From JAAYRQ01 sp035647815 (GTDB lineage Bacteria; Bacillota; Syntrophomonadia; Syntrophomonadales; Syntrophomonadaceae): a DNA stretch of 64,000 bases. The notes below the pieces were generated by a model. That model worked only from the letters and a program-made list of their open reading frames with translations. It did not search any database and was not told where the DNA came from. Shown here one piece after another: positions 52,587 through 61,694 of the stretch (position 1 is the first letter of the stretch; every line of letters begins with the position of its first letter). A program made the translations under genes and the position numbers. The stretch covers positions 1 to 64,000 of the forward strand of contig DASRMR010000029.1 in the NCBI GenBank assembly GCA_035647815.1, given 5' to 3'.

Positions 52587-54995
52587 GTGGAAAAGAACAT
52601 GAAAGGAATTACTAGGCGGACTTTTATTAAAGGTTCAACAGTTACAGGGGCATTAGTCTACAGTTCTAGTAAATTTACTAGTGTATTTAAACCTATTGCT
52701 GCAAATGCTGCTACCGAAAAAGAAGGTGTCAAGCTAGTACGTACAGTATGTGCTCCAAACTGTGTAAATAGCTGTGGTCATCTTGTTCATGTTAAAAATG
52801 ACAGAATTATTAAAGTTGAACCAGCAGAGTTTCCGGATCCTGACTTTAATCGAATATGTCTTAAAGGTATATCTAATGCCATGCAAAAGACTTATTCTCC
52901 AGATCGGGTAAAATACCCTATGGTTCGGGTTGGGGAACGAGGTGAAGGCAAATGGAAACAATTAAGTTGGGAAGAAGCTTTTACTCAGATTGCAGACAAA
53001 ATTACTAAGATGCAGAAGGAACATGGGGATGGAGCGATGAGCTTTATTAATATGACTGGAGATTATGGTGTGTTTGGGCAGTTAATCTCTCAGAAGATTG
53101 CTAATGTTATGAAGGGTACTATCTTGACAAACCTCGGAATAATGGGTGATTTGGCTTCTAATATTGCTTTTGTTCCAGCAACTGGTATGTTGCAAGAGGC
53201 ACATCCTTGGAAAGATCTTATGAATTCAAAACTGCTAATATTGTTTGGGTGTAATTATGCTGAGACTGCTTTAAATGACATCCGTTTTGTTTGGAATGCT
53301 AAGGAAAATGGTACGAAAATAATTGTAATAGACCCGCGTTTCTCCAATACGGCTGCTAAGGCTAATCAATGGGTCAATCTAAGACCGGGAACTGATGGAG
53401 CTTTAATTTTAGGTATGATGAATGTTATTTTGGAAAAAGGCTTGCATGATGAGAAATTTTTAAATGATAATACTACTGCTCCTTATTTGGTTAGAAGTGA
53501 TAATAAGCAATTTCTCCGATCCGGTGATCTAAATGGAGATGAAACTATCCAATACATGGTTATCGATGATGAGACATCTTCAGTACGTGAGCGTAGTTTG
53601 GCAGCACAAAAACTATCCGGAACAGTAACAGTGACTTTAAGTGATGGTAAATCGATTGAATGTAGAACAGCTTGGGACTTAACAGCCGATTATATCAATG
53701 ATTGGACTCCAGAAAAGGCTAGCGAAGTCTGTGAAGTGTCTGTTGAAGTGATTAACCAATTAGCAGTTGATTATGCTTCATCAGAGGCAGCAGCTATCAA
53801 AATAAGCCAAGGTGTAAACCGCTATTACAATGGACACCAGGGATTCCGTAATGCCCTAATACTCGGTGGTATATGTGGAAATCATGGGAAGAAAGGTGCA
53901 GGTGTATCTTGGGCTGGAGGCACATTATTTAAAACAATTGCGGCAACTTCTAGTAGCTGGTTAAACCCGCGTGAAGATGAAGGGTATGAACCTAAAAAGG
54001 TTGTTGGCAGTCATCTTTTTGAACTAATCCCTAAAAACGAACCGTGGCCAATAAAGGGAATATGGTTTAACCATTATAACTATGGAACTCAGATACCGAA
54101 TTATAATGAGTTTATAAATGTAATTGCCCCGAAGCTTGATCTAATAGTTGTTAGTGAACAAGTATTCAATGATGCTACAGCTCACGCTGACTATGTTTTA
54201 CCAGCTTGCTCATGGTATGAACAGGAGTCAGAATTAGTATCTTCTTGGTCCAATTACTATTTTCAATTGCGTAAGCAATGTATTACTCCCATGTGGGAAG
54301 CGAAACAGGATTTCGATATTTTTGCTGGTATATCTGAAAAAATGGGATATGGAGAATACTGGGGCGATATAGAAGATGAAATAAATTATATTATTGATAC
54401 TTTTACAGAAGACAAATTAAGAGACATCGACAAGAAAGAGTTGTGGGAAACAGGAGTTACATCGGCTCTTTATCCGGATGATTTTATTCCTTTCGAAGAT
54501 CAGGTATATTTTACCCCGTCCGGGAAACTGGAAATATATCTAGACTTTTTAGAGAGCTTTGGTGAAGCATTACCGGTTCATTCAGAGCCTATCGAAAGTA
54601 ACCGTCAGCCACAGGCAAAGAAATACCCTCTTACCTTTATGAATGTCCATAACGTTTTTACAGTTCATTCACAACATGCTACTTTGCCTTGGATATTAGA
54701 GGTCAATCCTGAACCAGTAGCTGATATTAGTTCAGTAGATGCAAAAGCTCGTGGTATCAAAGGTGGAGATATGGTAAAGGTGTATAACGACCGTGGTCAT
54801 GTAACTTTAAAGGCACGGGTTACCGAGGGAATAAAACCAGGATGTATAAATATATATGAAGGTTATTGGAAAAAGCAATACCAAGATGGTCATCTGCCTT
54901 CTTTGACACATATGAAATTAAACCCAGTTCAGGATGCTGTTCTTGAAAGTAATTATGCTCCTTATGATGTCTTAGTAGAAGTAGAAAAAATATAA
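52587..54995 (+). CDS. DMSO-reductase-family molybdopterin oxidoreductase, catalytic subunit
   Basis: 802 residues from GTG behind GGAGGT. Twin-arginine signal ITRRTFIKGS at 8-17, so the enzyme acts outside the membrane. [4Fe-4S] motif CAPNCVNSCG at about 55-64 with CLKG at 91. Molybdopterin-binding blocks follow (LLILFGCNYAETA, IIVIDPRFSNTAAKA, DYVLPACSWYEQESE) and a C-terminal MopB domain. No Cys or Sec sits where formate dehydrogenases carry the Mo ligand; MGDLAS (186-191) suggests Ser or Asp, as in DmsA-like members (inference). Substrate unknown. Fe-S, membrane and chaperone subunit genes follow. Confidence 0.93.
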   Translation: MEKNMKGITRRTFIKGSTVTGALVYSSSKFTSVFKPIAANAATEKEGVKLVRTVCAPNCVNSCGHLVHVKNDRIIKVEPAEFPDPDFNRICLKGISNAMQKTYSPDRVKYPMVRVGERGEGKWKQLSWEEAFTQIADKITKMQKEHGDGAMSFINMTGDYGVFGQLISQKIANVMKGTILTNLGIMGDLASNIAFVPATGMLQEAHPWKDLMNSKLLILFGCNYAETALNDIRFVWNAKENGTKIIVIDPRFSNTAAKANQWVNLRPGTDGALILGMMNVILEKGLHDEKFLNDNTTAPYLVRSDNKQFLRSGDLNGDETIQYMVIDDETSSVRERSLAAQKLSGTVTVTLSDGKSIECRTAWDLTADYINDWTPEKASEVCEVSVEVINQLAVDYASSEAAAIKISQGVNRYYNGHQGFRNALILGGICGNHGKKGAGVSWAGGTLFKTIAATSSSWLNPREDEGYEPKKVVGSHLFELIPKNEPWPIKGIWFNHYNYGTQIPNYNEFINVIAPKLDLIVVSEQVFNDATAHADYVLPACSWYEQESELVSSWSNYYFQLRKQCITPMWEAKQDFDIFAGISEKMGYGEYWGDIEDEINYIIDTFTEDKLRDIDKKELWETGVTSALYPDDFIPFEDQVYFTPSGKLEIYLDFLESFGEALPVHSEPIESNRQPQAKKYPLTFMNVHNVFTVHSQHATLPWILEVNPEPVADISSVDAKARGIKGGDMVKVYNDRGHVTLKARVTEGIKPGCINIYEGYWKKQYQDGHLPSLTHMKLNPVQDAVLESNYAPYDVLVEVEKI

Positions 54996-55013
54996 GAGGA
55001 GGGGAGATAAACT

Positions 55014-55580
55014 ATGAGCAAACACATTGCATTAGTTATAGATATGTCCAGATGTGTCGGTTGTCGCACTTGTACAGTGGCATGTAAAATGGAGAACAAT
55101 GTAGTAGAAGGCAATATGCGGATGCGAATATTCGATCCTCATGGTAATTTGCATTTTGATAGACCTATAGGTATTTACCCGGATTTACAAATGTATTGGA
55201 CACCAGTTCCTTGTCAACATTGCGAAGATGCACCTTGTGTAACGGCATGCCCGTCTGGAGCTATGCATGTCAGGGAAGATGGTATCGTTGATCTGGATAA
55301 GAATAAATGTATTGGTTGCCGATACTGTAATTGGGTTTGTCCTTACGATGTTCCTCAATTTGACTCGGTAGCGCGTGTTAGCGATAAATGTAATCTTTGT
55401 GCGCATTTGATTGATAAAGGGGAAGATTCAATGTGTGTTACCTGTTGTCCCGCACGTGCGATACACTATGGTGATCTCAATGACCCAAATTCTGAAGTAT
55501 CGAAGCTTCTGCAAATTCGCGACAATAAAACACTGGCACCTGAGCATGGCACCAAGCCTTCGACTCATTACATTTTGTAA
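55014..55580 (+). CDS. Four-cluster Fe-S subunit (DmsB-like)
   Basis: 188 residues behind GAGGGG. Four cysteine groups: CVGCRTCTVACKMEN, CQHCEDAPCVTACPSGAM, CIGCRYCNWVCPYD and CNLCAHLIDKGEDSMCVTCC. This is the DmsB/PhsB/NrfC-type electron wire between catalytic and membrane subunits. It has no export signal and would be carried across the membrane with the Tat substrate. Confidence 0.95.
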   Translation: MSKHIALVIDMSRCVGCRTCTVACKMENNVVEGNMRMRIFDPHGNLHFDRPIGIYPDLQMYWTPVPCQHCEDAPCVTACPSGAMHVREDGIVDLDKNKCIGCRYCNWVCPYDVPQFDSVARVSDKCNLCAHLIDKGEDSMCVTCCPARAIHYGDLNDPNSEVSKLLQIRDNKTLAPEHGTKPSTHYIL

Positions 55581-55595
55581 AGGAGGGAATATGAA

Positions 55596-56432
55596 ATGGA
55601 AGTAGCGTACAGTTTAGTAGGCAGTTATCTTTTACTTGGAACTGCTATTGGTCTGATAATATGGTTTACAGCGGCTCGTCTTTATCAAAATGACGAATTA
55701 AAGCCGGTCAGTAAAAAGATAATATTAGTAGCAATAGTTCTCGCGGTTGCTGGAGTTATACTGGCAATGCTTCATCTAGGAAAAGTCGAAAGATTTTTCT
55801 ATTTATTACTAAATCCTTCCTCATGGTTAGCTCGAGAAGGACTTTTTGCTGGTGCTTTTACTGGTGGGATAATTCTTTATTTTATCTTGATTAGAAATAA
55901 AGTTGAACAGCTAGAGAAATTTGATATTTTACTTTATATTAATGTGTTTACTGGTTTTTGTACATTAGTAAGCATGGGCATGATTTATGCTTCAGCTAGT
56001 GCAGTTCCAGCTTGGAATAGCATATGGAGTGTTTTAGTAAATGTTAGTTCGGGACTTCTTTTAGGCGGTTTACTCTTTATGTTTTTGATTAAAGAACATT
56101 TTAATTTTGATTATCAGAAAATATTGGGCAAAGGAATTCTAGTTTTGGCGATTGTTACTTTGCTTATTAATGTGGCTAATGAAGTGCAGGTATGGATGGC
56201 GTTATCGGCTATAGCTGCACAGGGTGGAGAAGTGCCCGCCATATTGCTCAGTTCTTTGCTACATATTCTGGTGGGCTTTTTAGTTCCCTTGTATTTGATT
56301 ATTTTATTTATCAGACAAAAGGAGACCAAGCCAACTATATATTTAACTGTAGCATTTGTTTTTGTAATTTTAGGTGAAATTACAGGTAAGATAATGCATT
56401 TTATAGCCGGAGTTAAGGCACCATTTATTTAA
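55596..56432 (+). CDS. DmsC-type membrane anchor subunit
   Basis: 278 residues, eight hydrophobic segments (for example SYLLLGTAIGLIIWFTAARLY, IILVAIVLAVAGVILAMLH, VTLLINVANEVQVWMAL, VFVILGEITGKIMHFIAG). Contains HLGKVERFFYLLLNPSSWLAREG, which matches DmsC more than NrfD. It binds quinol or quinone and completes an ABC-type membrane enzyme. ATG behind AAGGAGGG, 15 bp after the Fe-S gene. Confidence 0.9.
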   Translation: MEVAYSLVGSYLLLGTAIGLIIWFTAARLYQNDELKPVSKKIILVAIVLAVAGVILAMLHLGKVERFFYLLLNPSSWLAREGLFAGAFTGGIILYFILIRNKVEQLEKFDILLYINVFTGFCTLVSMGMIYASASAVPAWNSIWSVLVNVSSGLLLGGLLFMFLIKEHFNFDYQKILGKGILVLAIVTLLINVANEVQVWMALSAIAAQGGEVPAILLSSLLHILVGFLVPLYLIILFIRQKETKPTIYLTVAFVFVILGEITGKIMHFIAGVKAPFI

Positions 56433-56453
56433 ATCATTAAGGAGGTGAAAAAG

Positions 56454-57005
56454 ATGGCTCAAGAACGCTATGAATTGCTATCTTTGGCTTTATCCTACCC
56501 TAGCCAGGAACTAATGGATCTTATTGAAAAACGTACATTCGACAAAGTATTTAATGAAGTTGCCCCTTTTACTGGCAGTTTAGAAGACTTAGAGGTAGAA
56601 TATTGTCGTCTCTTTGTTGGTCCTGCCCATGTGGAAGTGCCTCCATACGAATCAGTATATCGTGGACACGGTAATAGTATGCAAAAAGGTAATGTCAAAG
56701 GGTCAGCCTCAATACAAGTAGCAGAAGTTTATCGAAAAGCTGGACTTACCCTTAATCAGGAATTCACCGATCTACCTGATCATATTGCAGTAGAGACATT
56801 ATTCATTGCCTACTTGGAGTCTATGAAAGTGGTTTCGCCTGATGAAGGCTTTGATGAGATACAAAATCAATTCGTCAAAAACCATTTGGTGCAATGGGCA
56901 CCTGTATTTGCAGATGATGTTATTAAAAAGACTCGCAATCCTTGGTATTCTTATATTGCAAGTTTGTTGACGGATATTGTTATAGAACAGTTGAGGGTAG
57001 AATAA
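56454..57005 (+). CDS. TorD/DmsD-family maturation chaperone
   Basis: 183 residues from ATG 56454 (AAGGAGGTG upstream; the in-frame GTG 56445 lies within it). All-helical, with LEVEYCRLFVGPAHVEVPPYESVYR, the TorD/DmsD signature YxxLFxGP..V..YES. It guards the Tat signal of the catalytic subunit and helps Mo cofactor insertion. Last gene of the operon; a terminator follows. Confidence 0.93.
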   Translation: MAQERYELLSLALSYPSQELMDLIEKRTFDKVFNEVAPFTGSLEDLEVEYCRLFVGPAHVEVPPYESVYRGHGNSMQKGNVKGSASIQVAEVYRKAGLTLNQEFTDLPDHIAVETLFIAYLESMKVVSPDEGFDEIQNQFVKNHLVQWAPVFADDVIKKTRNPWYSYIASLLTDIVIEQLRVE

Positions 57006-57047
57006 TAAGATTTTAATCGAATTCATAAAAATTGATGACAGTTATCT

Positions 57048-57081
57048 AAAGTTTAGAGGGAGTACTCCCTCTAAACTTTTT
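57048..57081. terminator. Strong palindromic terminator
   Basis: AAAGTTTAGAGGGAG and CTCCCTCTAAACTTT around AGTACT-like centre, then TT; works on both strands. Confidence 0.9.
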
Positions 57082-57085
57082 CACT

Positions 57086-57135
57086 ATTCATAAGCCTAAA
57101 CCTGAATCGGTATAATATAAAAATACACCATAAAA
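57086..57135. repeat. Right copy of 50-bp direct repeat
   Basis: Counterpart of 46170-46219. It contains the last 12 sense codons and stop of the complete hemolysin-III gene (57096-57749) and some bases beyond the stop. Confidence 0.9.
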
Positions 57136-57749
57136 TAGTGACTTAAGGTTCCTAGAACGATAAAAACATGAAATATTCCGTGGAATCCGATAGTTTTAGG
57201 GAAGAAGTTGAATGATTTTGTGGCATATATAATTCCTCCGATGGTATAAGCGAGGCCTCCCAAAAAGAGTAATAACATTGCTTCTAAGGGGAGGCTTTTT
57301 ATTAGTTTGGCAAATGGTATTACAGCTAGCCAGCCTAAGGCTATATAAAAGATAGTCGATATTATACGAGGTAAATTCATAAACCAAATTTTCATACTTA
57401 TCCCTACAAGTGCTAATACCCAAACAGAGATTAACATAGTTATTCTCCATGCCCCTTCTAATCCAAAGTAAAGGATAGGGGTATAAGATCCGGCAATAAG
57501 TAAGAAGATTGCAATATGATCAAGCTTACGTAGAACTAATTCCTTTTCCGGGGTAGTTTTAACCCAATGATAAACTGAACTAGCTCCATATAATAGGATT
57601 ATGCTAACCCCAAAAATAGTAGTAGTTACTAACATAGAGGGATTATGCTTAGACTCTAATATTAAAAAAACTAAACCAACTATTCCTGCTATTAATGCAA
57701 TGAAGTGTGTCCAAGTATTTACAGGCTCTTTCATTTTTAGAAAATTCAT
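57096..57749 (-). CDS. Hemolysin III / PAQR-family membrane protein
   Basis: 217 residues from ATG behind AAAGGAA, seven hydrophobic helices. Conserved acidic/His positions are present: NTWTHFIALIAG, ASSVYHWVKTT, LDHIAIFLLIAGSYTP and FHGIFHVFIVLGTLSHY, which form the metal site in PAQR proteins. Role in membrane homeostasis in bacteria, not truly hemolytic. A stray copy of its 3' end lies 10.9 kb upstream at 46170. Confidence 0.92.
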   Translation of the reverse strand: MNFLKMKEPVNTWTHFIALIAGIVGLVFLILESKHNPSMLVTTTIFGVSIILLYGASSVYHWVKTTPEKELVLRKLDHIAIFLLIAGSYTPILYFGLEGAWRITMLISVWVLALVGISMKIWFMNLPRIISTIFYIALGWLAVIPFAKLIKSLPLEAMLLLFLGGLAYTIGGIIYATKSFNFFPKTIGFHGIFHVFIVLGTLSHYFMVYFYIIPIQV

Positions 57750-57864
57750 CTTAGTTTCCTTTCTAATCCGTAAAGACCAACTTGTAAATAATATCGTATA
57801 ATTTTAATACAATACTTCAAGTATAATATATTTGCAGTAAAGATTCTTTTTTTGTTTCATCATT

Positions 57865-57922
57865 TTATCAGAAAATTACAAGGATCCTGACAATATTAGG
57901 TAAAATACTCTGATAAGGCTTT
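57865..57922 (+). other. Structured leader before YgiQ gene
   Basis: TTATCAGA (57865-57872) and TCTGATAA (57909-57916) pair perfectly around 36 nt that include the palindrome AGGATCCT, and GGCTTTTTT follows. It resembles a terminator or attenuator built on a larger hairpin. No known riboswitch consensus recognised. Confidence 0.4.
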
Positions 57923-57990
57923 TTTGCTCTTATGTTAAAATAGATTAAATGTTGTAGAAAAACGCAATTTAAACAGTAAAAGGAGAAATA

Positions 57991-59820
57991 ATGTTTTTAC
58001 CTATAAATAAAAGTGATGTAAATAAACGAGGCTGGGATGAATTAGATATTATAATTGTTAGTGGTGATGCTTATGTTGACCATCCAGCTTGGGCAGCAGC
58101 GGTATTAGGTAGGCTTCTAGAAAACCAGGGCTTTCGCATAGGAATAATTCCTCAACCAGACTGGAAAAGCATAGATGATTTTAAATCTTTAGGTAAACCA
58201 CGATTGTTTTTTGCTGTTGCTGCAGGTAATGTAGATTCTTTAGTTAGCCATTATTCAGCAGAGAAGAATCCTCGTAGACATGATGCATATTCACCTGGGG
58301 GTATAGCAGGTCTGCGTCCAGATCGGGCGACTATTGTATATAGTAATAGAATAAAAGAAGCTTATCCCCAAACTCCTATATTAATCGGGGGAGTAGAAGC
58401 GAGTCTAAGAAGATTAGCCCATTATGATTATTGGAGTGATCAGGTAAGGAACTCCATTTTAATCGATAGTCGGGCAGACCTATTAGTTTATGGTATGGGA
58501 GAATATATTTTAAGTGAAATTGCAAAAAGGGCAGCTGATGGCGAAGAATTAGCTTCTATGCATGACATACGGGGAACCTGCTATGTAACGAGAGAAATCG
58601 TAGCAGATAGTATTTTACTTCCCTCAGTTGATAAGCTAAGAGATGACCCCCAAGCTTTTGCGGATATGACTAAAACTATATACCAATCTATAAACCCCTA
58701 TAATGCTAAGACCCTAGCGCAACCATATGGCAACCGTTTTATAGTGCAAAACTTGCCAGCTTACCCTTTGACTTCCGAACAACTGGATAAAGTATATGAA
58801 CTTCCATATATGCGCAAGGCTCATCCTATATATGACAAAGCTGGGGGGATTCCCGGACTAGAAAGTGTGCAATTTTCTGTTGTTACTCACCGGGGATGTT
58901 TTGGGGGTTGTTCATTTTGCTCCCTGGCACTTCATCAAGGTAAATTTATTCAAAGTCGCAGTCAAGATTCGATTATTAAGGAAGCACATCATTTAACACT
59001 TCATCCTGATTTCAAAGGGACTATCCCCGATGTAGGTGGGCCATCAGCGAACATGTATGAACTAAGTGGTCAAGATGCTAGTCAGTGCGAATCTTGTAGG
59101 CGTAATAGTTGTATTTATCCAAATATATGCAAAAATCTAAATACAGACCATTCCTCTTCAGTAGATTTATGGCAAGAATTACGCCAGATAAAGCAAGTTA
59201 AAAATATTTTCATAGCTTCTGGAGTAAGGTATGATCTGCTTTTAAAAGACACTTCTCAAAAGTATCTGCGAGATCTTTGTCAGTATCATGTTGGTGGTCA
59301 ATTAAAAATAGCACCTGAACATATTAATGATTATGTGGCCGGACTCATGAATAAACCAGGCAGATCCGAATATGTTGAATTTACCCAGAAATTTAAACGA
59401 ATTAATCAAGAGCTAGGAAAAGAGCAGTATCTAATACCATATTTTATAGCTGCTCATCCAGGTTGTAGTTCCCGAGATATGCTACAACTGGCAGAATTTA
59501 TTAGGGATCATCTGCAATATTATCCGGAACAGGTGCAAAACTTTACCCCAACTCCTATGACTATTTCAACTTGTATGTATTACACGGGGCTAAACCCTAT
59601 GAATGGTAAGAAAGTTTCTGTGCCTAAGGGGAGGAAAATTAGAAGTAAACAACGAGCCCTTTTACAATATAGAAATCCGAGTAATTATGATTTAGTCTAT
59701 GAAGCGTTACAAGAACTTAAAAGAGAAGATTTAATCGGTAAAGGTAGAAGATCATTGATACAAAATAGGACACCAAAAGTAGCGAAAGGGACTAAGAAAA
59801 AAAAGCGAAACCCTCGATAA
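57991..59820 (+). CDS. YgiQ-family radical SAM protein
   Basis: 609 residues behind AAAGGAG. The N-terminal region (VSGDAYVDHPAWAAAVLGR, VFFAVAAGNVDSLVSHY-like, RHDAYSPGG) and the radical SAM motif CFGGCSFCSLALHQG (CxxxCxxC) define YgiQ. Further cysteines in CESCRRNSCIYPNIC. The C-terminus is Lys/Arg-rich (AKGTKKKKRNP). The reaction of this family is unknown. Monocistronic. Confidence 0.93.
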   Translation: MFLPINKSDVNKRGWDELDIIIVSGDAYVDHPAWAAAVLGRLLENQGFRIGIIPQPDWKSIDDFKSLGKPRLFFAVAAGNVDSLVSHYSAEKNPRRHDAYSPGGIAGLRPDRATIVYSNRIKEAYPQTPILIGGVEASLRRLAHYDYWSDQVRNSILIDSRADLLVYGMGEYILSEIAKRAADGEELASMHDIRGTCYVTREIVADSILLPSVDKLRDDPQAFADMTKTIYQSINPYNAKTLAQPYGNRFIVQNLPAYPLTSEQLDKVYELPYMRKAHPIYDKAGGIPGLESVQFSVVTHRGCFGGCSFCSLALHQGKFIQSRSQDSIIKEAHHLTLHPDFKGTIPDVGGPSANMYELSGQDASQCESCRRNSCIYPNICKNLNTDHSSSVDLWQELRQIKQVKNIFIASGVRYDLLLKDTSQKYLRDLCQYHVGGQLKIAPEHINDYVAGLMNKPGRSEYVEFTQKFKRINQELGKEQYLIPYFIAAHPGCSSRDMLQLAEFIRDHLQYYPEQVQNFTPTPMTISTCMYYTGLNPMNGKKVSVPKGRKIRSKQRALLQYRNPSNYDLVYEALQELKREDLIGKGRRSLIQNRTPKVAKGTKKKKRNPR

Positions 59821-59970
59821 AATATTAATCGACAATTTTTTCAATTGCTTAATTTCCTCCTACAACTTATACTAACCATGTACTAATAGACATTAAATTA
59901 AATATTAGCATAACTTCGAAGATGTTTTATTGATAAATGCTGAAATTAAGATAGGGGAGGCGAGTATGGT

Positions 59971-60564
59971 ATGGGTTGGTTAGGCAGATTGTTATTTAAA
60001 TTAGTCGGTTGGAAAGCTGAGGGAGAAATACCACCAGAAATTAAAAAATGTATTATAGTAGCAGCTCCGCATACCAGTAATTGGGATTTTTTCTATGCAT
60101 TATTTGCATTCTATATTTTAGATTTTAAGGCGAAATATTTAATCAAGAGTAATTGGATGGTTTTCCCGTTAAATATATTTTTCAAACTTACTGGAGCTAT
60201 AGGCGTAGAGCGTAAAGTAAAAGGTAATGGTTTAGTAGACGGGATAGTCAAGAAGATAGAGAAAATGGAGCGAGTATCTATTGTTATAGCACCAGAAGGT
60301 ACTCGTAAAACTGTTACTAGATGGAAAACGGGCTTTTATAATTTGGCCTTAAAAGCTGAATTACCCTTAGTATTGGCTTATCTTGATTATGATAAAAAGA
60401 CTGCAGGAGTTGGGCTAGTAATTCATCCTACTGGCGATTACTATAAAGACATGTTGCAAATTCAGAATTTTTATAAAAATATAACTCCTAAGCATCCTGA
60501 AACTTATACTGTCGATATATTACAAGGACTAGAAGTAACTAAAAAAACAATTCCGGAATTATAG
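59971..60564 (+). CDS. 1-acyl-glycerol-3-phosphate acyltransferase family protein
   Basis: 197 residues behind AGGGGAGG. PlsC-type motifs: APHTSNWDF (HxxxxD, catalytic) and IVIAPEGTRK (EGTR). Shorter than standard PlsC and with only weak membrane segments (LNIFFKLTGAIG). It probably esterifies an acyl chain onto a lysophospholipid or related acceptor at the membrane. Single gene. Confidence 0.88.
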   Translation: MGWLGRLLFKLVGWKAEGEIPPEIKKCIIVAAPHTSNWDFFYALFAFYILDFKAKYLIKSNWMVFPLNIFFKLTGAIGVERKVKGNGLVDGIVKKIEKMERVSIVIAPEGTRKTVTRWKTGFYNLALKAELPLVLAYLDYDKKTAGVGLVIHPTGDYYKDMLQIQNFYKNITPKHPETYTVDILQGLEVTKKTIPEL

Positions 60565-60596
60565 AGCAGTAGAATAAAATTAGTCATTAAATATAC

Positions 60597-60641
60597 AAGA
60601 GTCACTAGATATGTGGAATCATATTTAGTGACTCTTTTTTA
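60597..60641 (+). terminator. Intrinsic terminator
   Basis: AAGAGTCACTA, A/T loop, TAGTGACTCTT, then TTTT. Confidence 0.9.
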
Positions 60642-60686
60642 GTGTTGCTAGAAAATTATGGGGTATTAGGACATTATGTATTAAAA

Positions 60687-60716
60687 TTAAACAATAGAGG
60701 AGGGATATTGTATAAT
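60687..60716 (+). promoter_or_regulatory. Candidate promoter of ABC transporter operon
   Basis: TTAAAC, 18-bp spacer, TATAAT at 60711-60716; 29 bp before the ATG at 60746. Confidence 0.45.
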
Positions 60717-60745
60717 TAGAAAAAAGAAATTGATGGAGGGGAAAG

Positions 60746-61687
60746 ATGAAAAAATTAATTATCAGTTTATTACTCATTGTTAGTAGTCTAACATTTTTAG
60801 GTTGTGCCCAGGAGCAGGGGACTCCTGTGCCAGAACAAAAGACTATACATATAGGTGTAATGCCTGATGTGGAGTCTATTCCATTTATAATTGCTGAGAA
60901 GAACGGCTATTTTGAAAAGGAAAATGTTCAAGTAAAAATAGAACATTTTAAAAGTGCCCAAGATAGAGATAGTGCTTTACAAAGCGGACAATTAGATGGG
61001 GTAGTTACTGATGTATTAGCAGTAGTTTTTGCTAATGAAGGTGGATTTGAACTTAAAATTATCGCTAAAAATGATGGCAATATTGAATTGATGGCTGGAG
61101 CAGATGCAGGTATTAATTCTATGAATGATTTACTTGGGAAGAGTGTTGGGCTTTCAACTAATACAATAATGGAATACACTGTAGATAAAATGCTAGAAAC
61201 AAAACAATTAACCTCAGATGATATTAAGAAGCAAGCAATTCCACAATTGCCTACTAGATTAGAGATGTTGCAAGAAGGAAAAATTGATATGGCAATTCTT
61301 CCAGATCCTTTAGCAAGTCTGGCTATAAAAAATGGTGCAAAATCGTTAATTAGCACTGACCAACTAGGTAATAAAGCAGGTGCAATTGCATTTACGAAGA
61401 AAACCTTACGGGATAACGAAGAGGAAGTAAAAGCTATCTTTAGGGCGTACAATGAAGCCGTAGAATATCTGCAAAATGAACCACTAGCAGATTATATTGA
61501 TTTCCTAATAGAAAAGCAAGGTTTTCCTGCTACAGTCAAGGACATTCTAGAATTACCCGAGTATACAAAGGCTGTAGAACCTAATCCAGAAATTATAGCC
61601 GATGTTGTACAATGGATGAAAGCCAAGGAACTTATTAAACAAGATTATAAATATGAAGATTTAGTTGATGATAAGATTTTGAGGTAA
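60746..61687 (+). CDS. ABC transporter substrate-binding lipoprotein (NitT/TauT/ThiY type)
   Basis: 313 residues with GGAGGGG before ATG. Lipoprotein signal IISLLLIVSSLTFLGCAQ (Cys at about 20). The fold is NMT1/THI5-like: IHIGVMPDVESIPFIIAEKNGYFEKENVQV, GQLDGVVTDV, and LLGKSVGLSTNT. Members bind nitrate, sulfonates or thiamine precursors. The acidic ligand clues are not decisive, so the substrate is left open. Operon with ATPase and permease. Confidence 0.9.
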   Translation: MKKLIISLLLIVSSLTFLGCAQEQGTPVPEQKTIHIGVMPDVESIPFIIAEKNGYFEKENVQVKIEHFKSAQDRDSALQSGQLDGVVTDVLAVVFANEGGFELKIIAKNDGNIELMAGADAGINSMNDLLGKSVGLSTNTIMEYTVDKMLETKQLTSDDIKKQAIPQLPTRLEMLQEGKIDMAILPDPLASLAIKNGAKSLISTDQLGNKAGAIAFTKKTLRDNEEEVKAIFRAYNEAVEYLQNEPLADYIDFLIEKQGFPATVKDILELPEYTKAVEPNPEIIADVVQWMKAKELIKQDYKYEDLVDDKILR

Positions 61688-61694
61688 TATAAAA

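Noticed and set aside
52587..54995. Possible selenocysteine formate dehydrogenase
   Set aside because: No in-frame TGA and no Cys at the usual Mo-ligand position; motifs and partner genes fit DmsA-like enzymes better.
57048..57081. Palindrome as island attachment site
   Set aside because: It is a terminator with T-run; the 50-bp direct repeat is the better border candidate.
60928..61452. 174-codon minus-strand open frame
   Set aside because: Wholly inside the substrate-binding protein gene, Ser/Leu-rich translation without motif, no binding site.
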